DNA of 64,000 nt from Gambelia wislizenii (lineage: Eukaryota > Chordata > Lepidosauria > Squamata > Crotaphytidae): assembly GCA_030847615.1 (NCBI GenBank), contig JAUMIR010000002.1, positions 114,274,309 through 114,338,308 on the forward strand, written 5' to 3'. The notes beneath the pieces are model-generated. The model was not told the origin of the DNA. It worked only from the letters and a program-made list of their open reading frames with translations, and ran no database searches. The translations under genes were made by a program, and so were the position numbers. Below are positions 32,201-41,493 of the stretch, piece after piece. The number at the start of each line of letters is the position of its first letter. Within the stretch, counting starts at the first letter, position 1.

Positions 32201-32453
32201 TCACCAACAGTGGTCCGCCCTGGCCTCACATCGGGAGGCATGGAGACGCACTATCCACAATGCTGCAGCCTTATTTGAGAACTCACGACGAACAAGTCTT
32301 GAAGAGAAACGACAACGCAGAAAGAATCACAACCCAAAAACATCACCCAAGGAGACCTTCTGCTGTGCTTTTTGCAACCGGACTTGTTTATCTCGGATTG
32401 GCCTTTTTAGTCATCAGCGCGCTTGCAGAAAGCGCGGGATGAGTCCTTCCTGA
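29205..32453 (+). CDS. LINE polyprotein: APE endonuclease, reverse transcriptase, CCHC finger
   Basis: First ATG is 29295 (1,052 residues), but the frame is open from 29205 and the segment LACWNIRTM just before and including that ATG carries the conserved endonuclease Asn. Translation therefore probably starts upstream at a non-ATG site. Counting from 29295: Glu33 (LSEVRF), Tyr103 (IYAPT), GDFNARVG at 138-145, IDYV near 207 and TDHR at 233-236 form an intact AP-endonuclease. NGKAAGIDGIPPE at 479-491, Asp612 (VDLTKAFD), GVKQGC at 668-673 and LLFADD at 731-736 form an intact reverse transcriptase. The C-terminus has C1024-x2-C1027-x12-H1040-x3-C1044, a probable nucleic-acid-binding finger. No stop or frameshift was seen. 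Confidence 0.93.
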   Translation, partial: CGQTKAKKQRHTPASKGVNKLTLACWNIRTMQDSEDSGRPERRSALIALELSRLNIDIAALSEVRFHEEGSLKEHGAGYTLYWSGKPKTEKHLSGVGFMIKNSIASKLETLPTGHSDRIISLRLPHVVLFSIYAPTMQADPVEKDKFYTDLRQLIQKVPVEDKIIILGDFNARVGKNSEAWKGVLGKHGVGNCNDNGRLLLEFCAEQQLTITNTIFQQKDSLKTTWMHPRSKHWHLIDYVLVRQRDIRDVRHTRVMPSAECQTDHRLVRCKLNLHLKFKPKRGGILKKRLQVNNLQQATMRDNFQANLQTKLEDHPTDPSPTVLWQHIKNSILQSAEESLGFSHKKNQDWFDENNQEIQELLARKRAAHQAYLAQPTCHVRKAAFRLTCSKLQQKLRDMQNKWWISIAEKTQRCADLGDHRGFYEALKAVFGPTYQVQSSLYSTDGQTLITDKASILNRWAEHFQSLFSANRVVQASAIQDMIQKPMKNELDIAPTLEETFKAIQQMKNGKAAGIDGIPPEVWKHGGHALHEKFHEFLVNCWEKGELPSDLRDAVIITLYKKKGAKSDCSNYRGITLLSIAGKILARILLNRLVPAIAEELLPESQCGFRANRSTTDMVFALRQLQEKCREQNKGLYVTFVDLTKAFDTVSRKGLWQILERLGCPPKFLKMIILLHEGQRGQVRYGDALSEPFLITNGVKQGCVLAPTLFTIFFSMMLQRAMAELEEDDGIYIRYRTDGSLFNLSRLRAHTKTLNYLVRELLFADDAALVAHTEGALQRLTSCFATAAELFGLEVNLKKTEVLYQPAPQDEHHHPHIAVGKSVLKSVQQFTYLGSIISSDAKIDKEIDHRLAKAYSAFGRLHKRVWSNKHLRQSTKISVYRAIVLSILLYGSETWVTYRHHLRLLERFHQRCLRTILNIHWTDYVTNVAVLEQAGITSIEAMILRTQLRWAGHVSRMEDHRLPKILLYGELATGQRKRGAPKKRYKDSLKQHLRLGQIDHQQWSALASHREAWRRTIHNAAALFENSRRTSLEEKRQRRKNHNPKTSPKETFCCAFCNRTCLSRIGLFSHQRACRKRGMSPS

Positions 32454-32487
32454 ATCTTCGTTTGCGAAGAAAAGCCAGAGAGAGAGG
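32454..32487 (+). other. LINE 3'-terminal hairpin
   Basis: TCTTCG-TTTG-CGAAGA forms a 6-bp perfect stem with a TTTG loop directly after the stop codon, followed by AAAAGCCAGAGAG. It is preserved in all four copies in the window except for base changes at 19806-19815. It is the likely reverse-transcriptase recognition structure, as in other LINEs with stringent 3' ends; that role is inference. Confidence 0.75.
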
Positions 32488-32498
32488 AGGGAGGGGGT

Positions 32499-33190
32499 GC
32501 CTTCAGCTGAAAAATATTGAGGGGAAAACACCTAAGATTCTACTCTCATGTCAGTCTTCCAATTCAAATCGCACCTTCAGCAGCTGGATTCTTTTTCTTT
32601 TAATTTTTTTTTAAATATATCACTGACTTCCTCCCCTGAAAGTATGAAAAAGGTATGATGGTGCCAGCAAGGAAGAATCAAGCTTGAGGTTTGCAGCTGG
32701 CTAGAAGGGAAACTAAGGAATATTTTTCTGGGATTGCCAAGGGTTTGCCTAGTACTCCATTACCTGTTTGTACCAGACCTCTTTGTTCACTCTTTGTGGA
32801 GGGGGTATGTCTGTGTGTATGTCTCAAAGCTGTGTCTGTGACCCCAAATTGGGCTCAAGGTGAAAGAATTGTATTCCTTTACCACACAGACTGGGGCTCC
32901 TTTACTCCAGAGGCATGGGAGAAGGAGTAGTTGATTATTATTCAGTGCTGACTCTTTCTCTTTCTTAAACTGAGTCCGGCTGACCTAGCTACAAAACTCT
33001 GAAATAAACGTGGGCTTTGTCCTTGTAATTTATATAACCTGCCCTCTTTTGGCTTTAATGGCCCTCTGGGGACTGGCCCTAATGCCGCATGCACATCTAA
33101 GCCCATAGATTGGTTAGAAAAGAGCAGTTGCTAAACCTCCCTCCCAAACTCTTTCTTTAAATGGAAAAAATCTGAATTTATCCCTTGAAA
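32499..33190. other. Unassigned spacer
   Basis: No repeat ends or coding signal recognised. Confidence 0.4.
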
Positions 33191-33700
33191 TAGTGATGCG
33201 AGCGGCAGATGAGGCAGGCAAGGATGCCACTTATTCATCAGCATTCTGTGGCTCTCTCCCCATTACTCCTGCAATGAATCAGAGCACGATGAGGCGGCAG
33301 GAGCCTAGCAGAGAAGCTTCGCGCATATTCTGGACTCTGTCGCCAGCGGACACCATGGCACCCCAAAGGGACAACAACTAGTCTCTGCATTTGGGCCGCC
33401 CGCAGAAAGTTACTGCTCCTTTCACAGGCTTGGCAGTGACAGTCCTGTAAGATGGAGGGGAAAGAGAAGAGGGAGGGAGGGAGGTTTATACTAAGGGAGG
33501 GAGGAGTGAGGAAAGAGAGGGGGGAGCTGTGCTCATTGGATTGTTACATTTGCAGGCCGCCATTTCTCAGCAGCAAGATAATTGCCTTCAGTGACATCCG
33601 AGGTCAGCCGTGACTGGCGTCTCAGGGAGCATCTCCCTGCTCTCTGCCTGTCATTGCTGCATTTTACAGCTACAAGAATTCAAGGGTCCCTGGAAAGCGG
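33190..33700. promoter_or_regulatory. Candidate conserved non-coding element cluster
   Basis: Two blocks (about 33190-33450 and 33540-33690) are non-repetitive and relatively CpG-containing. They carry TTATTCATCAGCATTCTG, CAGCAGCAAGATAATTGCC and CTGTCATTGCTGCATTTTAC. They are separated by a purine-rich GGGAGG stretch. No frame is convincingly coding. The stretch looks more constrained than neighbouring DNA, but this is an impression that needs cross-species alignment. Confidence 0.3.
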
Positions 33701-34084
33701 TGGTGGGAGGGGGAGAGGAAAAATCCTACAAAGCCCTTGCTTGATACCTGATTGAAAACAAAGCATAAGTCCAGACTTATGTGAGCTCTCTAATTAGGGC
33801 TGCACAAGGCTGGTGATGTTCCACTGGGTTACTTCTGATATATGGCAGACGTCCTCCTATTTGAAGGTAGCCTTCCAGGGGAGGCAAAAGGTACTGGATT
33901 CATCTCTGTCCCCTGCCCATCCTTCTCTGTAATCTTTCGCCTAGTCTCATTCTTGTTTATTCTGCGTACCTCCCAGATAGGGCTTGATAGGGCTAGCATT
34001 AGGCCTTCTAGCATTAGGCCGTCTGAAGCAAGTTATAACAAAGAAAGAGTGCCTCTGAGCACATGCAGATTGAGTGACCATGAC

Positions 34085-34135
34085 ATGTGAACAATAGGAA
34101 GCTACTTTGTACTCAGTCAGGGCATCTGGCTCAAT
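34085..34135. mobile_element. Fragment of a squamate-type interspersed repeat
   Basis: AATAGGAAGCTACTTTGTACTCAGTCAGGGCAT resembles a repeat seen more fully at 55812-55960 (GAGCATAGGAGGCCATC, TACTGAATCAGGCCATTGG). Superfamily not known. Confidence 0.45.
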
Positions 34136-34499
34136 ACCAATGAGAGGGAAAAAAATCTCTGAAAGTCCCAGATTCCCCGCCCCCTCAACAAACCAATTTT
34201 ATTTTGGAGACTGACATGATGTTTTCTGTATCCTGAAGTATTTCCTGGGAACTCCTGGCATTGCCAAGGACTTTCATTCCTACTTCCCAGGTCAGTTAAA
34301 ATAAACCCAGTATTTTCCAAAATGAATCTCTACTTGGCTGTCTGTTTGTATTATCCCAGAACTGGCTAAGATGGACACCACCAGTAAACACAGGTATTGT
34401 TCCAGGACATAGATTCAGCAGAGATCAAGTGAAAGAAAGAGGAACATTTGCACCAAGACAAAATGACCCTAAAGTTTAACTGGTGTAAAGTGGTGAAGC

Positions 34500-34502
34500 A
34501 TT

Positions 34503-34538
<36 letters not shown>

Positions 34539-34830
34539 TATTTATTTATAGCCTGTGCAATCACAAGGAATCCGGGTGGGTTACAGCAATGAAAACACAT
34601 GGGACACAATAAAATTCAAAATTAGTCCCTTCCCACCCCCCACCCCCAATCCAATGCTAAAATTATAATTAAACACAGTTTAAAAACAAGATTACAAAAG
34701 TTTAAAAAGGGAGATAATTGGTGGACAGAGCAATGTAGATCACCTTGTGTGGGGAGAGGAGTTAAGTTGGGAAAGCCTGCTGGAAGAGATCTGTCTTAAG
34801 AGCCTTTTAGCACTTTGACTATAACTTCTG
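34500..34830 (-). mobile_element. L2-type LINE 3' end with (AAT)n tail
   Basis: An (AAT)n run at 34504-34536 precedes TATTTATTTATAGCCTGTGCAATC and GGGTGGGTTACAGCAATG; CTGGAAGAGATCTGTCTTAAG follows. This is the usual reverse-complement layout of an L2 3' end. It has the same arrangement as 50270-50640. Non-coding remnant. Confidence 0.6.
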
Positions 34831-35074
34831 AATACTAGTAAAGAAGGCTCAGTGGAAATTGGTGAACATCAATTTCTGAAATGTTGCATGGGTCTAGATG
34901 TGATACGTGTGTGTGTGTGTGGAGAATGCAAGGGAGGGGGAGTGAGGGAAACCTGGGATATTTGAAGAAAGGGTTTGGATGTACACTTGGGGATATGCAG
35001 GTAAAATCAGAGCAAAAAGAACTGGAAACTCTTGATACCTCCAGAGACTTTTCTCCCTTCTAGATGAGCCCATT
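34831..35074. other. Unassigned spacer, ending in host repeat of the hAT pair
   Basis: A short (GT)n run lies at 34908-34921. The right edge, GAGCCCATTGTCTAC, continues into CACTGACTAAAAGCAGCTC at 35707, so a copy of the repeat seen at 55812 was the target for the hAT elements. Confidence 0.45.
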
Positions 35075-35082
35075 GTCTACTC

Positions 35083-35342
35083 CAGTGGTTCTTAACCTGT
35101 GGTCCACGAACTGCCAGGGAGCCACAATGTCCTCACAGGGGTCCATGAATGCTTGAAGGCTGCTTGGCTCACCTCCTCCCTACAGTGGAGCAGCCACATG
35201 ACAGGAACCAAGGCAAAAGCTGGCTTGGCCTGTACATTGCCATTCAATCCACACCAGCCACAAACGTGCAGAAAGAAGCAGGATAAAACTCTTCCCTCCC
35301 CCTCCAGTGTCTCTGAGGGAAAGCTTAATGGATGTTGCAATT

Positions 35343-35374
<32 letters not shown>

Positions 35375-35473
35375 TGGTTTTAAATCTTGAGTTATGAGTT
35401 ATGTCTTGGAGGTCTGTGACAACAAAAGATATTTAAAGGGGGTCCATGGTAAGGAAAAGGTTAAGGGCCACTG
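35083..35473. mobile_element. hAT MITE (CAGTGGTTCTTAACC family), copy 2, 8-bp TSD
   Basis: Ends CAGTGGTTCTTAACC and GGTTAAGGGCCACTG, flanked by identical GTCTACTC at 35075-35082 and 35474-35481. It contains an (ATT)n run at 35345-35373. The best-preserved copy of its family here. Confidence 0.93.
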
Positions 35474-35481
35474 GTCTACTC

Positions 35482-35701
35482 CAGGGGTGGGCAACTGGTG
35501 GCCCTTCAGATGTTGTTAGTCCACAGCTTTCAGCATTCCTCCCCATTGTCTATGCTGGGTAGAGCTGATGGGAGCTGGATCCAACAACATCTGGAGGGCC
35601 AAACATTCCCCATTCTTGGGCTACACCATTATTGTCATTTGGGGATGATGAGAATTATAGGTTACCAACGCATCTGGAGGGCACCAGGTTGAGGAAGGCT
35701 G
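35482..35701. mobile_element. hAT-like MITE sharing its target site with copy 2
   Basis: CAGGGGTGGGCAACTGG at the left and a right part with CATCTGGAGGGCACCAGG, GAGGAAGGCTG. It is preceded by GTCTACTC (35474-35481) and followed by GTCTACAC (35702-35709), 7 of 8 matching. The left flank is also the right TSD of 35083-35473. Interior palindromic blocks are CCAACAACATCTGGAGGGCC and GGCCCTTCAGATGTTGTTAG. Confidence 0.8.
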
Positions 35702-36085
35702 GTCTACACTGACTAAAAGCAGCTCTCCAGGGTTTTTCAGTCTTACCTGGAAGGGACTGAACTAGGGAATCCCTGTATGCAGAGTTATGGCCTCTTCCCA
35801 ACCAGCCCTTGTGTATCAAAGCTTTTGGAGAACAGCCTTCATAGCACAGGGTGTGATGTCTGGGACTACACAAGTCCCAGTGCCTCTTTTTAAAATAGAA
35901 AAGCATTCTATTACACTCATAACTTCCTTTTCCAGTCCTCCCTCCATCTGGTTAACACAAGTGTCCAACCTGTCCCTGTTTGAGAGAATGGGGCATGTGT
36001 TCTAATACCTCATAAAACATTGTTTGGATTCTGTATCTTTATTTGACTTTTGAAAGATGTCTTCTGCTTTTTAAAAAAATGTCAG

Positions 36086-36393
36086 GGGCTTATCACACAA
36101 GGGAAGGGAAGCAGAAGTAAAGTCCAAGAGCAGCACATCCTGCCTTGCATTATTCCATGACATCGACATGTTTCAGCTGTTCTCCCATTCTGGTCCCATG
36201 AGAGATGGTGGTAAAGGCGGGTCTTTTTGCTAACAGATTTCGCCAGTTAGCAAAAAGACTTGTGTCTACCACCATCTCCCATGGTACCGGAATGGGAGAA
36301 CAGCTGAAACACGCTGACATGATGTGATAAGACAAGGCGGGCAGTGCTATTATTGGGTTGCATTGCTGCTTCCTTCCCTCATGTGATAAGCCC
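36086..36393. mobile_element. Foldback MITE, 308 bp
   Basis: Nearly complete palindrome centred on about 36240. GGGCTTATCACACAAGGGAA pairs with TCCCTCATGTGATAAGCCC, CATGTTTCAGCTGTTCTCCC with GGGAGAACAGCTGAAACACG, and GGTCTTTTTGCTAAC with GTTAGCAAAAAGAC. No coding capacity; no clear TSD. Confidence 0.85.
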
Positions 36394-37413
36394 ATTAGTG
36401 TTCACATCAATATTCTACAGTTCTTCATTTTTTTTTGGTTAGGTCTCTAGTTAAATATCTGAGCAGGAGATGGATGCCTCTTGGCTTTAGTTTACATACA
36501 TGTCAAAGTTTGTAAATATCCTTGTAGCTGCATACCCTCCACACAGTTTAACACATAGCAAGTGGGAAAGAGTTCTCAACAATGTGCAAACTGGGACATC
36601 TCAGACAGTGACTGTTGGGGTCAGAACAGGGATGTTCCATAAACACAACAGTGTCCCAGTTTTCATCTGAAAAGTCTTGGAAATAAGTGCTAAAAATTGT
36701 TGCTGGGACTCATCTCACAGCTGTGCCTCCTGGCATCAAATGAGATACAATTGGAGTTTATTGTTTGCTTCATCTCTGTGTCCTAGAAATCAGTTCACTT
36801 CCAGTTCAGAGTTCAGTCTGTAAAACTTTAGCCATTCTTCTGCTATTGCAATAGTTTTGTTCTGGGACACATTTACCCCCAGCAATATTTTTTAGCTTCT
36901 GCCTTCTCTTCATTTTTGGTCATTCTCATAGTTTCACTACAATCAATGTACTCCTGACAGCATCCTTGACAGCAGTAATGCTTCTGTCATAGTTAAAAGA
37001 CATGTGCCGTCTGGAATCATCCATACTTGCCCTATCACTGTTTCTGACCTCAGAAGACTGTTTCCATCTCTCCTTAGGGTACAGCTAGTTCATAGCTCAG
37101 TTGGAATCGATACTCTCTCTTGTTTGTGATCACTGCAAAGCCTCCTGGGGGCAGTGGTGGATGTGGAGTGTGTGTGTGTGTGTGTGTGTTGGGGGAAGGT
37201 AGATTACTTCTTAATGGTCAGGAGGAGTTTCTTTTTCGGGTCTTATTTTTTCAGCCTGTTTAAAAAAAAAAACAGCAAGGCATCTGAACTCTCTAAAAAA
37301 CAGTGATGAACACACATGTACTGACCCTTCCCCACATTAACTTGCTGCTGCTATTACTATTGCAGTGTTGTTGTTGCTACTGTTCCTTCTTTTTCTTGGT
37401 TGTGATTATATCA
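36394..37413. other. Unassigned 1-kb stretch
   Basis: No element recognised. A (GT)n run lies at 37166-37189. Confidence 0.4.
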
Positions 37414-38007
37414 TCTATATATTTAAAGCTCTTGGGTATGTTGGCTTTCCCAGTGTGCTGATTGGCTGCTCAAGAAACACACCCAACCAATCACCACCCA
37501 CATGCAAATTCCTTATCCACCTCATAATCTACTCCTGCCACTCAATCTGCCGCCCAGATTGGGACCCAGACAGTCAACTGGTGGCAGCAGCAGTGACAGG
37601 CCGCCTGTGATGGGCCACCTGCAATGGACGGTCAACTGGCAGCTGCAGTGGTGGTAGGATAGTGCTGCTGCTGCCACCGCTGCGACAACAGCCAAATAGT
37701 CAAGGGAACTATCTTGGTGGCGGTGGCAGGATGCCACTGCAACAGGACCCAGACAGTCAACTGGTGGCAGCAGCAGCAGGTCACCTGCAATGGGACCCAG
37801 GCAGTCAACTGGTGGGAGTGGCAGCAGCAGTGGCAGCAGGGCAACAGAGTGAGTCCCCCTCAGCAATTCTGGGGAAAGTGTAGAATGCTGAGAGAGAGGA
37901 GGAGGAATTTAAAAATTAACCGGCCTACCTTACAGCGTTGTTGTGAGGTCTACTGGGCATTTTTTGCAGAGTTTTTTAATGGAGTATGTTACACTGGGTA
38001 CAGCTAG
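37414..38007 (+). mobile_element. Helitron-like non-autonomous element, 594 bp
   Basis: Starts TCTATATATTTAAAGCTC after an A and ends GGGTACAGCTAG before a T. That is the A/T insertion with 5' TC and 3' CTRR expected of Helitrons. The first 150 bp (CTCTTGGGTATG, CAGTGTGCTGATTGGCTGCT, CATGCAAATTCC) and last 20 bp (ACACTGGGTACAGCTA) are shared with 51884-52292. No Rep/helicase coding. The interior carries three related GGGACCCAGACAGTCAACTG / GGTGGCAGCAGCAG segments (near 37560, 37744, 37793). Confidence 0.75.
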
Positions 38008-38014
38008 TATATTA

Positions 38015-38175
38015 TATTATATTGTTTATACCCCGCTCTTTTAGCCACAAGGGCCCTCAGAGCAACTTACAAATTGTTAAGCAATAGCACTTACACATCT
38101 ACACCACTTTATAATGTGCGAGGCACTCTCTAAGCTGTTTACAAAGTGTGTTAGCTAATTAGGACTGGGAATTTA
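38015..38175 (-). mobile_element. 3' part of tRNA-type SINE
   Basis: TTTATACCCCGCTCTTTTAGCCACAAGGGCC...AAATTGTTAAGCAATAGCAC...GTGTTAGCTAATTAG matches the 3' half of the SINE at 1192 in reverse complement. The tRNA head is missing. It abuts the Helitron-like 3' end. Confidence 0.75.
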
Positions 38176-40171
38176 TTAGTACCAGTAAACCTCACTTAAC
38201 AAAGCCTCTCACAAAGGAGCTCCATTTTACAAAGACCTTCCACACCTGCCCAGCCACCACCTTTCCCTCTTTATCCTCTGTTTAGCTGGAAGGTTTTTAG
38301 CAGTATCAGCACTAGGAGGATGGTGAAAGATGGCTGGAGAAACACAGACTTTTGGTTATCAGGTTGCAGCAGGGTGTCTGCAGTAAACCATTCAGTACAT
38401 TTTTTGCTGGGAAAGAATGTCATTCTACTATAGCTGATCCTATTGTAGTTGTGTGGGCCTGCTGTCTATAACAGCCAAGGCAAACAGCAGTTGTCTCTAG
38501 AATCCCTTACTGAGCATGTGTGAACAACAAAACCAGGAGAAAAGGGGAAAGCAGATAAGCGCCGCCACCACCACCAATTCCCCAGAGCATGTTAAAACTG
38601 CACAGATGTAGAAGCGTGGCCACCAAAATGGAAATCATCAGAAAAATAAAGACTGATGAAAGAAATTATCTTTGGATATATTTTGGAAGATGCTTTCAAA
38701 TGGTCTCTCTCTAAGAGGCTCAAATATTTTTGTTTACTTCTGCAGGGCTTGCCTGACTTGGTTGTTTCATTTCAACTGTGCATATCGGTAGTTTTGAATA
38801 AAAACTTTGCTGAAACATGTTGGACTGTTCTTTTTTGTGGTGTAGGAACCTGCCCCAATACTTCCCATGTTATTTCTGCCTCTGATACTAAATTTTCTGT
38901 TAAAGAAGTAATGGCTACGAACACATCTACTTTGTTAACTGACGTATATCTGTATACCAATACATACTTGTAAGACCTACTAAACTCAGTGTAATTTATG
39001 GCTGAACCTGTAAAGGTGAAAGTCCAAACCCCTCACATAGAGATGTAAACTTTCTAGAAATGTTGAGGCCATGGGGGTTGGGAAGTATTTTTTTTAACTA
39101 CCAAAAAAAAAAAAAATCCTGAAAGAAATGCAATATTAGCACCCTTGCAGATTGAATGTCACCTTGTTACTTTAGGAACATAAAATGTGTTATGTAGAGC
39201 TTGGTTTGGCATAAAATTATCATATTTGGTACCATGAAAGTACATTTTATTCAGAAAATAATTATAATTTTTTAAAAAATCTTTAAAAATATATTAAAAA
39301 AAGAAAATAATTATAAATTAAATTTGCTTCCTCCCTGTCCCATTTTATTATTTTCTTAAACATGGAGCTACAAGGTCCTGAGATGTAAGAAACACCCAAA
39401 CTGTAAGGAAACTCTTAAGCAACAAAGTAATAAAATAATAGTCAACACCCACCCCCCAGTAGAAACAGAAGTAACTACCAACATCAGTAAAACAAGCAAG
39501 CAAGCAAGCAAGCAAACAAGAAACAGTAAGCAATAAAACCAAAAACCCAGTAGGAATAGAAGAAACCATCAACATCAGTAAAACAAAGAATATTATTTTT
39601 TCTTTTTTAGTTTTCCAGAGCATCAGGCAGACACAAAGCACTACTTCCTACTTTTAAAAAAACGGTGAAAGGAATCCAGGACCAAGAATTATAAGGATCT
39701 GATACTGTACATGGGTGTTTCTCGGGCTGTCTAATGTAGAAAACTCCCTTTTTTTCCTCGTAAGCCAGGGACCAGAACCATATTTGTGCCCACTAGGTAG
39801 AACTGTTTCTTTCTTTCCTGGAGACTTGCTCTGGACTGACAGCTGATGGTTTGTGCACTGTGTAGTCTATAGACCACCACTTTGAGTAGCAATGCTGTCT
39901 ACTTGCTACTTAGTCTACTTGCTATATAAAGTCTATTTGCTACATAGTTTTTGAAATAGTGTAGGAACATAATCTCTTAAACATTTTATTTGTCATTTAA
40001 AAGGAAATATCCCATAATCCATTTCCTCCCATTTGTTTAGAAAAATAAATGTTTAGGGAAAACTTTGAGACCCTCTGCTCTGTTTCCCCCAAGATTTTTC
40101 TGGGTTTCCTTCTGGGTCTTTCTCCCCAATCACCATTGGATAACCAAAGGGCTCATCTATACGGGCCAGAA
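38176..40171. other. Unassigned 2-kb stretch with a short tandem duplication
   Basis: No genes recognised. A segment reading CCAGTAGAAACAGAAG...ACATCAGTAAAACAA at about 39456-39493 recurs as CCAGTAGGAATAGAAG...ACATCAGTAAAACAA at 39548-39586, a roughly 92-bp tandem duplication. Between them is a GCAA run (39495-39514). Confidence 0.45.
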
Positions 40172-40173
40172 TA

Positions 40174-41491
40174 TGAGGCCTGTCTATTAAATAACGAGAC
40201 TGTGTTTCTACCGTTCAGACAAATCAGGGAGAACTGATTGTGAATGCTTGAGTAGTGACTTTGAACATGTCTGAATTTGCATGACAAACATCAACACTCT
40301 CGACCGTTCAGTTAATTGTCAGTCGCCATTTAAAGCAGCTGAGTTGTCTGTTGTATGATTGGGAAATGCTAAGTTTAAAAGTCAAGCAACATGTCAATTT
40401 GAACTTTTTAGTAAAAGTGAACAAAACACCAATGGAATCTTTTCAAATATTTACTGAGGCCTACGGGGAAGACTGCATGTCTCATGTACGTGTGTCTGAG
40501 TGGTACAAAAGATTCAGAGAAGGATGTGAGAATGTGGAAGATGATGAACACCCTAGACAACCTTCTACTTCAAGAACCAAAGAAATTGTGAAAAAAATCA
40601 TCCAGATTGTTCAAGGAGACTGCCGACTCAGTGTCTGATTGATAGCTGAAGCCGAGAACATTGACAAAGATATTGCGTGGGAAATTTTGTGTGAGGATCT
40701 CAACATGAGAAAAATTTGTGCCAAGATGGTCCCTAGGGTTCTCACACCAGAACAAAAAGAGTGCCACAAGGAAATTTGTGTTGACATTTTGCAGCAACTT
40801 GAGGCAGACCCAAATCTTTTTCAAAAAATCATTACTTGTGATGAAACCTGGATATTCCAGTATGATCCTGAGATAAAACGACAGTCCATGCACTGGAAAA
40901 CACCATCATCATCAAGAATGAAAAAAACAAATCAAAGCAAGTCCACATTCAAAGCCATGTTCATTGGTTGTTGTTGTTTTTACATCAAGGGTGTAATTTT
41001 GGCAGAATGGGTTCCAGAAGGCAGAACAATGAACCAGCATTATTATAAGGAAGTTTTGACAAAGCCAAGAGAAAGAGTCAGGGAAAAAAGGCCAGAACTA
41101 TGCAAAAATGGTTTCATTCTTCATCAAGACAATGTGCCTGGAAACACAGCACTTTCTGTGAAGCAGTTTTTGGCCAATAAACAAATTACTACACTTACAT
41201 CCTCCATATTCACCAGATTTGGCATCATGTGACTTTTTTCTTTTCCCTAAAGTGAAATCAGTGCTTAAAGCAACACGTTTTGAATCAATTGATGCAGTAA
41301 AGAAGAAAACGGCAGATGTTGAAGCAACTGACAAAAACTGATCTGCTCCACACCTTCAACCAGTGGAAAACAAGACTGTATTGGTATGTGAGTGTGAATG
41401 GGGAGTATATTGAAGAGGACAAGCATTAGAATTGTAATCCATATAAAGATGAGTTATTGTATAAGTCTCATTATTTAATAGACAGAGCTCG
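40174..41491 (+). mobile_element. mariner transposon, 1,318 bp, complete ends
   Basis: The left end TGAGGCCTGTCTATTAAATA and the right end, whose reverse complement is CGAGCTCTGTCTATTAAATA, are inverted repeats of about 27 bp. TA lies on both sides (40172-40173, 41492-41493). The length is that of a full mariner. The coding region is broken (see the pseudogene entry). Confidence 0.95.
40351..41342 (+). pseudogene. Mariner transposase, inactivated
   Basis: The N-terminal DNA-binding part (SLKVKQHVNLNFLVKVNK..., HVRVSEWYKRFREG) is followed by a TGA at 40636-40638 in the same frame. It resumes with the linker LTPEQKECHKEIC and the catalytic domain: ITCDETW with the first Asp, then LHQDN with the second. 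Near 41190 a small deletion shifts the frame, so the PPYSPDL and SCDFFLF segments with the third Asp (about 41200-41240) are read in another frame. The third catalytic residue is Asp, as in mariner transposases. The element cannot make active enzyme as it stands. Confidence 0.93.
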
Positions 41492-41493
41492 TA

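Larger units (their letters stand above)
28497..32487 (+). mobile_element. Apparently full-length LINE with perfect 11-bp TSD
   Basis: Flanked by identical AGGGAGGGGGT at 28486-28496 and 32488-32498. The order is a GC-rich 5' leader of about 700 bp, one long ORF (29205 or 29295 to 32453), and a very short 3' UTR made of the hairpin TCTTCGTTTGCGAAGA and AAAAGCCAGAGAGAGAGG. There is no poly(A) tail. The same 3' end is seen in the copies at 13310, 18106 and 19780. Intact coding sequence and an unmutated TSD suggest recent insertion. The clade is not settled by eye; endonuclease type and lack of poly(A) point to an APE-bearing, RTE- or jockey-like lineage. Confidence 0.92.

Noticed and set aside
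36086..36393. A hAT TSD at the foldback MITE
   Set aside because: The 8-bp flanks (AATGTCAG and ATTAGTGT) do not match.
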